Positions 6,885 to 11,819 of a DNA stretch of 11,819 nt are shown one piece after another. The stretch spans positions 14,835 through 26,653 of the forward strand of contig DCGT01000024.1 in NCBI GenBank assembly GCA_002315315.1, read 5' to 3'. The notes beneath the pieces were generated by a model. The model saw nothing but the letters and a program-made list of their open reading frames with translations. It searched no databases and was not told the origin of the DNA. Source of the stretch: Faecalibacterium sp. UBA1771 (GTDB taxonomy: Bacteria; Bacillota; Clostridia; Oscillospirales; Ruminococcaceae). Numbering within the stretch: the first letter of the stretch is position 1; each line of letters opens with the position of its first letter. The position numbers and the translations under genes are program-made.

Positions 6885-6913
6885 GCCGCCGTATAGTTCA
6901 CGGCGGCTTTTTT
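6885..6913 (+). terminator. Orphan plus-strand terminator at the portal deletion junction
   Basis: GCCGCCGT (6885-6892) pairs perfectly with ACGGCGGC (6900-6907) over a 7-nt loop, followed by six T. It points rightwards, yet no plus-strand gene now precedes it. It also lies in the 5' leader of any transcript from the minus promoter at 6945-6973, where it lacks a T-run. Confidence 0.8.
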
Positions 6914-6944
6914 ATTTGTCTCCGGTTTCCCTTCAACAATTACT

Positions 6945-6973
6945 ATTTTACACGAATATTCGTATAATTTCAA
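6945..6973 (-). promoter_or_regulatory. Minus-strand promoter of the phage switch
   Basis: On the minus strand TTGAAA (6973-6968) and TAAAAT (6950-6945) are spaced by exactly 17 nt. It would transcribe leftwards into the truncated portal, MuF-toxin and immunity-like genes. The palindrome 6952-6963 fills its spacer. Confidence 0.65.
6952..6963. promoter_or_regulatory. Palindromic operator candidate
   Basis: ACGAATATTCGT is a perfect 12-nt palindrome lying between the -35 and -10 boxes of the minus promoter. Related half-sites TGCACGAA (6983-6990, inside the plus promoter) and TTCGTGCA (7027-7034) lie nearby. A dimeric XRE regulator encoded next door is the obvious candidate binder (inference). 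Confidence 0.55.
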
Positions 6974-7002
6974 TTGACACAATGCACGAATTTTAGTATA
7001 AC
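6974..7002 (+). promoter_or_regulatory. Plus-strand promoter of the Cro-like regulator
   Basis: A consensus TTGACA (6974-6979) and TATAAC (6997-7002) are spaced by 17 nt. The -35 directly adjoins the -35 of the minus promoter (6968-6973), so the two divergent promoters are back to back and RNA polymerase probably cannot occupy both. Predicted transcription start near 7009, about 67 nt before the ATG at 7076. Confidence 0.8.
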
Positions 7003-7075
7003 AATCTGTATATTATTACACTTGTTTTCGTGCAATTCCCGCATTATAATTTTAACGAAGGGAAGTGAAGCAACA

Positions 7076-7282
7076 ATGCCTTTGAAATTCAAGATTGATA
7101 TTCTCAAAGCACTAAAAGAAAAAGGATATAACACGAATAGAATCCGAAAAGAAAACCTTCTTGCACAATCGACACTAACAAAACTGAATAACGGTGGTCA
7201 GCTATCTTGGTCGAATCTCGAAACCATTTGTCGGCTGCTTGAATGTCAACCCGGCGACATAATTGAATATGTAGACGAATAG
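7076..7282 (+). CDS. Cro/C1-type HTH transcriptional regulator
   Basis: A 68-residue DNA-binding protein that is essentially one helix-turn-helix domain (HTH_26-like). It opens MPLKFKIDILKALKEKGYNT; LLAQSTLTKLNNG (residues 29-41) spans the turn and recognition helix; the end, ETICRLLECQPGDIIEY, is diagnostic of this phage and mobile-element family. ATG 7076 follows GAAGGGAAGTGA; longer in-frame extensions would run back through the promoter and are rejected. A strong promoter precedes it and a terminator follows, so it is a single-gene unit. By position across from the late genes it is a Cro or antirepressor analogue (inference). The operator half-sites around 6952-7034 suggest autoregulation. 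It appears intact. Confidence 0.9.
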   Translation: MPLKFKIDILKALKEKGYNTNRIRKENLLAQSTLTKLNNGGQLSWSNLETICRLLECQPGDIIEYVDE

Positions 7283-7288
7283 TCAAAT

Positions 7289-7318
7289 GCCTTGCTACAA
7301 AAAAGCAAGGCTATTTTT
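7289..7318 (+). terminator. Rho-independent terminator after the Cro-like gene
   Basis: GCCTTGCT (7289-7296) and AGCAAGGC (7304-7311) form a perfect 8-bp stem with a 7-nt A-rich loop, followed by TATTTTT. It begins 6 nt after the stop codon. Confidence 0.9.
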
Positions 7319-7402
7319 ATGTAAAATCACAATGGCAAAAAGCGTTAAGATTGTATAAAATTAAAGAAATTTGTTAAAAGGCGGTTTATTAAGGGAATTG
7401 TT

Positions 7403-8047
7403 ATGAAATTATTTAAGTCTTCAAAAAAGCAAAAAGACGAAAGTATTCCTCTTTCGGATTGGTTTTCACCACAAGCGAGCAAAAACAATAACGAACGGAA
7501 ACCAATTCAAGAAATGTTGACACATTCGGATAAAGATGGCGAACTTCCTTTTGGATGGATATATCAAAATAGGGATTTCATCGAGAAAATACAAAATGAA
7601 TACTCTTTTTTTCTAAACAATTGGATTATGTATCGTGCAAAAAACACAAGGCAAGAGTACGCTGCACTAAAATCGTTCATCCAATACATGAAGGACGTTA
7701 AGAAACTGTGTGATTCAAAAGGGGAATGTTTTTCATTTTGGCGTTCAAACATTCTTTTCACGGATGATTATTTTGAGCAAAGACAAAACGATTTATTATA
7801 TCTCGAAGAACATAGAGACGAACTATTAGAAAAGGAAAACTTCGTAAATCTTGTTCTTCCGACTTTGTCGAATCAATTATTGAAAATCATAAAAGAAAAC
7901 CCACAAATAAAGCAGACCGACGTTTATAAAAAATTTGATGAAAACATTAAAGAATACATTTCGACCGAACTATACCGTTTAGAGAAGAACAACCGAATTA
8001 TTCGTGAAAAGTCAGGTCGCACATATTCCATTACAATTCGGGAATGA
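7403..8047 (+). CDS. Phage-associated protein of unknown function with a winged-helix-like C-terminus
   Basis: 214 residues, soluble and highly charged. The ATG at 7403 follows AAGGGAA with suitable spacing. I know similar proteins only as uncharacterised entries near phage control regions in Clostridia. The N-terminus is Lys-rich (MKLFKSSKKQKDE) with a short motif IPLSDWFSP. The middle begins GELPFGW (46-52) and continues as a long helical region with aromatic residues (NEYSFFLNNWIMYR). The last ~55 residues (KQTDVYKKFDENIKEYISTE, then LYRLEKNNRIIREKSGRTYS) read like a winged helix: helices followed by a two-strand wing ending in SITI. A DNA-binding or regulatory role is possible but unproven. 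It sits alone between a terminator and the next regulator; I see no good promoter in 7319-7402. Base composition is A+T-rich like the rest of the remnant. Confidence 0.8.
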   Translation: MKLFKSSKKQKDESIPLSDWFSPQASKNNNERKPIQEMLTHSDKDGELPFGWIYQNRDFIEKIQNEYSFFLNNWIMYRAKNTRQEYAALKSFIQYMKDVKKLCDSKGECFSFWRSNILFTDDYFEQRQNDLLYLEEHRDELLEKENFVNLVLPTLSNQLLKIIKENPQIKQTDVYKKFDENIKEYISTELYRLEKNNRIIREKSGRTYSITIRE

Positions 8048-8092
8048 TTTAACCCGATATTAAGACATTGAAAAACCAACCGTCAACAGTCC

Positions 8093-8150
8093 AAATTTGC
8101 AAACAAACAAGCAAATTTAAACCAAATTCGGTTGGAAAAAACCGAATTTG
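8093..8150. promoter_or_regulatory. Two inverted repeats before the membrane XRE gene
   Basis: AAATTTGC (8093-8100) pairs with GCAAATTT (8111-8118), and the 11-nt CAAATTCGGTT (8123-8133) pairs perfectly with AACCGAATTTG (8140-8150). The arms share the core CAAATT(T/C)G. The second element overlaps the predicted -35 of the downstream gene. They could be operators or transcript hairpins. Confidence 0.55.
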
Positions 8151-8160
8151 TGATTAAATA
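8132..8160 (+). promoter_or_regulatory. Weak promoter of the membrane XRE gene
   Basis: TTGGAA (8132-8137) and TAAATA (8155-8160) with 17-nt spacing. A start near 8167 would leave the ATG at 8169 with no leader, which favours the GTG start at 8187. Confidence 0.4.
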
Positions 8161-8186
8161 AACCAAATATGAAAAGAAGTGATTTT

Positions 8187-8645
8187 GTGCTGTTAGATAA
8201 CACAGAAGAAGTAATTCAAAAGGTTTTGACCTTAATCGAAGATTCGGGAATGAGTTACGAAGAACTTTCCGCAAAAAGCGGCGTTCCCGTTTCATCAATT
8301 AAGCGATATATCAAAGGTGAAACCAAATCGCCCGGATTCTTCCCGCTCTGTTCCGTAATAACCGCACTTGGTGGATCAGTCGATGAAATCATCGGTTTGA
8401 ATCCTCAATCCGTCCAAATTAAACCGCGGAACGACGAAATAACAAAGTTATTACACTCTGATCTTAAATACGAACGTAAGCTGAAAGAACGGTGGCAAAT
8501 ACTATTCTTAATCCTTGTGTTGATTAACATAGGTATTCTTGTTGTTGACATTCTGAATCCAAGCATAGGTTATGTCAGATATGCGCAACAAATGGCTGCC
8601 GCATACAGTGTGGATAAAACATCGTTTATATTTTGTTGTATATGA
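8187..8645 (+). CDS. Membrane-anchored XRE-family regulator
   Basis: 152 residues from GTG 8187, chosen because AAGAAGTGA (8174-8182) is a good ribosome site 4 nt upstream, whereas ATG 8169 has none and lies at the predicted transcript start. Residues ~8-68 are a Cro/C1 helix-turn-helix: MSYEELSAKSGVPVSSIKRY, then ITALGGSVDEIIGL. A charged linker (DLKYERKLKERWQ) leads to one hydrophobic helix at about 103-123 (ILFLILVLINIGILVV), so the DNA-binding domain would face the cytoplasm from the membrane. Such XRE proteins with a C-terminal anchor occur in phages and mobile elements of Clostridia. The ~20 residues after the usual NPSIGYVR end (QQMAAAYSVDKTSFIFCCI) look non-homologous, possibly read-through after a lost stop. 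Function is inferred as signal-responsive repression. Confidence 0.85.
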   Translation: MLLDNTEEVIQKVLTLIEDSGMSYEELSAKSGVPVSSIKRYIKGETKSPGFFPLCSVITALGGSVDEIIGLNPQSVQIKPRNDEITKLLHSDLKYERKLKERWQILFLILVLINIGILVVDILNPSIGYVRYAQQMAAAYSVDKTSFIFCCI

Positions 8646-8650
8646 AAAAA

Positions 8651-8680
8651 AGCACCGGCAAAAGGCCGGTGCTTAATTAT
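8651..8680. terminator. Hairpin terminator, probably bidirectional
   Basis: AGCACCGGC (8651-8659) pairs with GCCGGTGCT (8665-8673) around a 5-nt loop. On the plus strand the tail is TAATTATATTT; on the minus strand the stem is followed by seven T, so it should stop transcripts from the right even better. Confidence 0.75.
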
Positions 8681-8682
8681 AT

Positions 8683-8711
8683 TTGACATCGCCATTTAAA
8701 ATGGCTATACT
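8683..8711 (+). promoter_or_regulatory. Strong repressor promoter with palindromic operator in the spacer
   Basis: TTGACA (8683-8688) and TATACT (8706-8711), 17 nt apart. The spacer contains GCCATTTAAAATGGC (8691-8705), a 15-nt palindrome perfect about a central A. Binding there would block RNA polymerase, so autorepression by the downstream XRE protein is likely. Confidence 0.85.
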
Positions 8712-8733
8712 ATTTTTAAAAGGTGGTGTAATT

Positions 8734-9144
8734 GTGGATATATTTTCTAAAAGATTAAAAGATATGCGCCGCGATAACGGAAAGACACAAGAAGACATGG
8801 CGAAATTGCTGAATATTCGACGTTCAACATACGGCGAATATGAGCGCGGAAAGATAATGCCGCCTGTGGACAAAATAAAAATTCTTGCTGATTATTTCGG
8901 TGTATCTGTTGATTTTCTCATGGGAAACACTAATTTTAAAACCCACGAAGAAAGAAACGAATCCGACCCTATGGACGTATCGAAGCAAATGAAAATTATT
9001 TTGGAGTATTTGGAAAATAATCAATCCGTGCTAACGCTTGACGGAAACACTTTGGACGATGAATCAAGGGAAGTCCTTAAATTAAGTTTGGAAAGTGGCT
9101 TAAAAATGGCACATATTTTAAATAAAAGGAGCAACCTCTTTTGA
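8734..9144 (+). CDS. XRE-family transcriptional repressor
   Basis: 136 residues. GTG 8734 is the start: AAAGGTGGTG lies just upstream, while the longer reading from 8683 would begin in the -35 box. Residues ~5-62 form the HTH_3 domain: LKDMRRDNGKTQEDMAKLLN, RRSTYGEYERGKIMP, LADYFGVSVDFLMG. The C-terminal half has a helical segment ending TLDDESREVLKLSLESGLKM, which I recognise from many Firmicutes prophage repressors; there is no LexA-like peptidase domain. It is probably the lysogeny repressor of the former prophage, binding the palindrome in its own promoter and perhaps the switch at 6945-7034. It appears intact. No clear terminator follows. Confidence 0.9.
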   Translation: MDIFSKRLKDMRRDNGKTQEDMAKLLNIRRSTYGEYERGKIMPPVDKIKILADYFGVSVDFLMGNTNFKTHEERNESDPMDVSKQMKIILEYLENNQSVLTLDGNTLDDESREVLKLSLESGLKMAHILNKRSNLF

Positions 9145-9428
9145 GACAGCTCCGAACTCCGAAGTAAAACCGTCTTTATCAATCTGTGATTAAGTCCGGT
9201 ATATGATTTTGTTTTGATTTACGAATTTCGATATATAAACAAGACATTTACAACACATCATCGCAATCAAAAGCCCCACACTATTTCGTTAAATAAAAAT
9301 TTAACGAAATAGTGAACATATAATGGAATATCATATTGGAATATATATGCATAATAATCGAATCGTCCGCTCATTTATCGGTCTTTCCTATGCAGAATAA
9401 GAATGTGCATAGAATATCTTGGTTTCCG
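9145..9428. other. A+T-rich intergenic stretch at the edge of the phage remnant
   Basis: No supported gene. It contains the perfect 16-bp inverted repeat entered at 9279-9314, a short direct repeat GGAATAT (around 9324-9341) and the pair CTATGCA/TGCATAG (9388-9394, 9406-9412). No integrase gene, tRNA gene or duplicated core was found, so an attachment site cannot be assigned. Confidence 0.6.
9279..9314. repeat. Perfect 16-bp inverted repeat with 4-nt loop
   Basis: CACTATTTCGTTAAAT (9279-9294) and ATTTAACGAAATAGTG (9299-9314) are exact complements around AAAA. No T-run follows on either side, so a simple terminator is unlikely; an operator or recombinase site is possible. Confidence 0.9.
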
Positions 9429-9509
9429 GTGCTTCAAAACGGTGAAATCGTCATAAGCGGCAGCAGTGATGAGATTCTGCACAACGAGGATGTTCGCCGT
9501 GCTTTTCTC
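9429..9509 (+). pseudogene. C-terminal relic of a LivF/LptB-type ABC transporter ATPase
   Basis: These 27 codons read VLQNGEIVISGSSDEILHN followed by EDVRRAFL, which matches the end of branched-chain amino acid (LivF) or LptB ATPases, usually something like LENG-IV-EGT-EELL-N-EVRKAYLG. Nothing upstream in any frame resembles the Walker A, Q-loop, signature or Walker B regions, so only the tail remains. The frame then runs through a terminator hairpin (VQKQVPAVRIELPD), meaning the natural stop is also lost. This part is probably host DNA left when phage insertion or deletion removed the gene. Assignment to LivF rather than another ABC ATPase is uncertain. Confidence 0.6.
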
Positions 9510-9523
9510 GTACAAAAACAAGT

Positions 9524-9557
9524 TCCGGCAGTTCGGATTGAACTGCCGGATATTTTT
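9524..9557. terminator. Terminator between the ABC relic and carB-dapF
   Basis: TCCGGCAGTT (9524-9533) pairs with AACTGCCGGA (9541-9550) over 7 nt, followed by TATTTTT on the plus strand. On the minus strand the stem is followed by ACTTGTTTTTG, so it can also end the carB-dapF transcript arriving from the right. Confidence 0.85.
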
Positions 9558-9597
9558 ATGCATCGGTATTAAATTTTGTGTCAGATATTGTTCGGCG

Positions 9598-11819
9598 TTA
9601 CTCCTCGACCTCGCCCTCGTAGACGAGGCGTGCGGGACCGGTGAGGGTGACTTTTTCGCCGTCGTACATCACCGTGAGGTCTCCGCCGGCGACCTTGACC
9701 GTTATCGGCTCGGCGGCGGCGCACAGTCCCTTTTCAACCGCAATCACCGACGCCGCGCACGCTCCTGTGCCGCAGGCTCGCGTTTCGCCGTTTCCGCGCT
9801 CCCATACACGCATTTTGAGGGTGTGCGAATCGACAAAACGCACAAACTCGGTGTTGACACGTTCGGGGAAAATCGGGTTATGCTCAAATTCCGGACCGAT
9901 TTTCGGCAGGTCGAGCGAATCGGGATTGTCGCAGAATACCACACAATGCGGGTTGCCCATCGAAACACAGCTCCCGACGAATTCCGTTCCGTCGACCTCA
10001 AAGCTCAAATCCTCCGACCTTGCGGCGTTGACGGGTATGCGCTCGGGCTCAAATTCGGGCCTACCCATATCGACCGTGACCGAGCTGACCTTGCCGAACA
10101 CGGTGTTGAGCGTCAGCCTTCTGACCGCGCCGGCACATTCGACGGTAACGGTATCGGTGTCGACAATTCCCTTATCGTACAGATATTTGCCGACACAGCG
10201 AATGCAGTTGCCCGCCATACCGCCCGACGATCCGTCGCTGTTGAAGATGCGCATCTTGACGTCGGCGATATCGCTCTTTTCCATAAGCACTATGCCGTAT
10301 CCGCCTACGCCGGTATGGCGGTCGCACATTTCTATACAGAGCGACTCGGGCGAGGTGACGGTACCGTCAAAGTTCTCGATAAAGATGTAATCGTCGCCCG
10401 TCGCCTCCATTTTGGCGAACGCTATGCGGCGGCGCTCAGTGCGCAGGTCGTTGATGTTCACCAGCTCGGTGTTCTGCTGAGTATAGCGGCTCGCAACAAT
10501 GTCGGCGAGCGCGTTTGCGGTGTCGAGCGAGGTAAAGCAGGGTATTCCGAGCTGAACGGCGCGCTTGTGCAGTGTGATGTAATCGTTCACCGTCGAATCA
10601 AGCAGTGCGCCCGTGTAGACGATGCACTGTATTTTGCCGTCATTCATCAGCGAAACAGCTCCGTCTTTTTCCGAAATACCGTTGACGGAATTGACCGAAA
10701 TGCCGAGCCGTGCGACCGTTTCGGCAGTCTCGGGCGTTGCGTATATTACAAAATTCAAATCGGACAGCTTTTTGGCAAGACCGACAATTTCCCACTGGTC
10801 GTGTGTGTCGACGCTCAACAGCACTCCGCAACTTCCGTCCTGCGCCGAGTGAACGGTCAGTCCCGCCGCAGTCAGACCCTTGAACAGTGCCTCGCGTATG
10901 TTTTTGCCGATTCCGAGCACCTCGCCGGTAGATTTCATCTCGGGTCCGAGATAGGCGTTGGCGTCGGACAGCTTCTCGAAGCTGAAAACAGGTACCTTGA
11001 CCGCAACATAGGGCGGAACCGGCGCAAGTCCCGTTCCGTAGCCGAGCGATTTCAGCGGCTCTCCGAGCATAACTCTCGAAGCCGCATCGACCATCGGTAT
11101 GCCCGTTACCTTGCTGATATACGGCACTGTGCGCGACGCGCGCGGATTGACCTCGATGACGTATAATTCACCGTGCCAGATAAGATACTGAATGTTGACA
11201 AGACCCTTTGTTCCGAGCGACAGCGCAAGCTTTGCCGAGCAATCGACAATCTTGTTTGTCATAACGTCGTTCAGATTGTAGGGCGGGTAGACGGCTATCG
11301 AGTCGCCGCTGTGAATTCCCGCGCGCTCAACGTGCTCCATAATGCCGGGAATAAGTATATCGGTGCCGTCCGAAATGACGTCTACCTCCAGCTCGATGCC
11401 GCTCATATATTTGTCGACAAGCACCGAATCACCGTCGGCGCCGTCGGCGTGCTTACCATCGAGAATGCGCTCCATATAACGGCGCACCTCGTCGGAATCG
11501 TGCACTATTCGCATATTCTGACCGCCAATGACGTAGGACGGACGCAGCAAAACGGGATAACCGAGCGTTTCGGCGGCGTCGAGAGCCTCGTTCAGCGTGT
11601 TTATTCCTCTGCCCTGCGGACGTGAAATGCCGAATTTTTCCAGTAGCTCATCAAACCGCTCTCTGTCCTCCGCTATGTCGATGCCCTGCGCCGAGGTTCC
11701 CAAAATGGGCATACCGATACCGTCGAGATATTTTACCAGCTTTATCGCGGTCTGACCGCCGAAGGCCACTACTACGCCCACCGGCTTTTCCACGGCGATG
11801 ACGTTTTCGACGTCCTCCG
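9598..11819 (-). CDS. carB-dapF: Carbamoyl-phosphate synthase large subunit fused to diaminopimelate epimerase (5' end outside window)
   Basis: One uninterrupted frame continues past the right edge. Numbering from the internal GTG at 11793, residues 1-~315 are the second ATP-grasp half of CarB, which phosphorylates carbamate to carbamoyl phosphate for pyrimidines and arginine: VVVAFGGQTAIKLV, VLLRPSYVIGGQNM and the metal-binding EVNPRASRTVPYISK (214-228). Residues ~316-450 are the MGS-like allosteric domain (GVLLSVDTHDQ to LVNINDLR). Directly after RTERRR, residues 457-731 form a full-length DapF domain, normally converting LL- to meso-diaminopimelate for lysine and peptidoglycan: FAKMEATGDDYIF, MGNPHCVV, FPERVNTEF and ERGNGETRACGTGACA with catalytic C674. 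Expected catalytic C73 is Ala here (MAGNCIRC, A527), N11 is Asp (D467), and the GIGxDG Asp is Tyr (Y499). CarB function is secure; epimerase activity is uncertain. Confidence 0.93.
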   Translation of the reverse strand, partial: EDVENVIAVEKPVGVVVAFGGQTAIKLVKYLDGIGMPILGTSAQGIDIAEDRERFDELLEKFGISRPQGRGINTLNEALDAAETLGYPVLLRPSYVIGGQNMRIVHDSDEVRRYMERILDGKHADGADGDSVLVDKYMSGIELEVDVISDGTDILIPGIMEHVERAGIHSGDSIAVYPPYNLNDVMTNKIVDCSAKLALSLGTKGLVNIQYLIWHGELYVIEVNPRASRTVPYISKVTGIPMVDAASRVMLGEPLKSLGYGTGLAPVPPYVAVKVPVFSFEKLSDANAYLGPEMKSTGEVLGIGKNIREALFKGLTAAGLTVHSAQDGSCGVLLSVDTHDQWEIVGLAKKLSDLNFVIYATPETAETVARLGISVNSVNGISEKDGAVSLMNDGKIQCIVYTGALLDSTVNDYITLHKRAVQLGIPCFTSLDTANALADIVASRYTQQNTELVNINDLRTERRRIAFAKMEATGDDYIFIENFDGTVTSPESLCIEMCDRHTGVGGYGIVLMEKSDIADVKMRIFNSDGSSGGMAGNCIRCVGKYLYDKGIVDTDTVTVECAGAVRRLTLNTVFGKVSSVTVDMGRPEFEPERIPVNAARSEDLSFEVDGTEFVGSCVSMGNPHCVVFCDNPDSLDLPKIGPEFEHNPIFPERVNTEFVRFVDSHTLKMRVWERGNGETRACGTGACAASVIAVEKGLCAAAEPITVKVAGGDLTVMYDGEKVTLTGPARLVYEGEVEE

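Noticed and set aside
1513..6900. Self-targeting of the neighbouring phage remnant by the array
   Set aside because: Visual comparison gave only matches of 9 bases or fewer; no spacer-length match seen. A computed alignment would be decisive.
6974..7075. N-terminal extension of the Cro-like gene
   Set aside because: The extension would start inside the promoter; the ATG at 7076 has a ribosome site and matches the family length.
8683..8733. Longer start for the XRE repressor at TTG 8683
   Set aside because: That TTG is the -35 box of a near-consensus promoter; GTG 8734 has a good ribosome binding site.
9145..9600. Prophage attachment site
   Set aside because: No integrase gene, tRNA gene or duplicated core between the two remnant borders is visible in the window.
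9466..11166. 566-aa open frame on the plus strand
   Set aside because: It is the antisense shadow of the G+C-rich carB-dapF gene; its Arg/His/Ala-rich product resembles no family, and the minus frame has clear CarB and DapF motifs.

Overview
The window looks like a chromosomal segment from a fermentative Firmicute, most likely an Oscillospirales-type Clostridium relative. The basis is a type I-C Cas1/Cas2 pair, Gram-positive style phage and XRE proteins, strong sigma-A promoters with AGGAGG-type ribosome sites, and a CarB-DapF fusion that I associate with that group (from memory, not verified). The two flanks are clearly G+C-richer than the middle third, which is A+T-rich and phage-derived.

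Layout. (1) 1-1294: the end of a type I-C CRISPR-Cas operon, with cas1 cut by the window edge and cas2 complete. (2) 1295-3328: leader, then a regular array of 23 identical 33-nt repeats and 22 spacers (1513-3025), then a 270-nt interval holding a small ORF, then one more perfect repeat (3296-3328). (3) About 3338-9145: a badly eroded siphophage remnant. On the minus strand, in phage order, it has a 5'-truncated portal gene, an intact 680-aa MuF head protein carrying a HEMGH zincin-like region and a C-terminal Ntox50-like toxin domain, an 80-aa candidate immunity gene, a terminator, a frameshifted small tail gene whose end looks spliced to a tape-measure tail, and a distal-tail (Dit-like) fragment with a nonsense codon. 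On the plus strand is the phage control region: a Cro/HTH_26-type regulator, an unknown 214-aa protein, a membrane-anchored XRE protein and a classic XRE repressor. Back-to-back divergent promoters separate the two arms. (4) 9145-9597: intergenic DNA with a perfect 16-bp inverted repeat and a 27-codon relic of a LivF/LptB-type ABC ATPase with its terminator. (5) 9598-11819, minus strand: the C-terminal half of carbamoyl-phosphate synthase large subunit fused in frame to a complete-length diaminopimelate epimerase domain; its 5' end lies outside the window.

How it fits together. Cas1-Cas2 adapts and the array stores memory of phages: one spacer encodes a DPPY methyltransferase motif, and two spacers nearly at opposite ends of the array appear to come from the same gene in two related phages. 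The phage remnant directly abuts the last repeat. Most structural genes there are broken, but the toxin-like MuF gene and its small partner are open and sit downstream of a promoter within the old lysogeny switch, so retention as a toxin-immunity module is a reasonable hypothesis. The most unusual points are the MuF-zincin-Ntox50 protein with its partner, the gene-bearing gap and solitary repeat at the phage-array junction, and the CarB-DapF fusion whose epimerase motifs differ at usually invariant positions.
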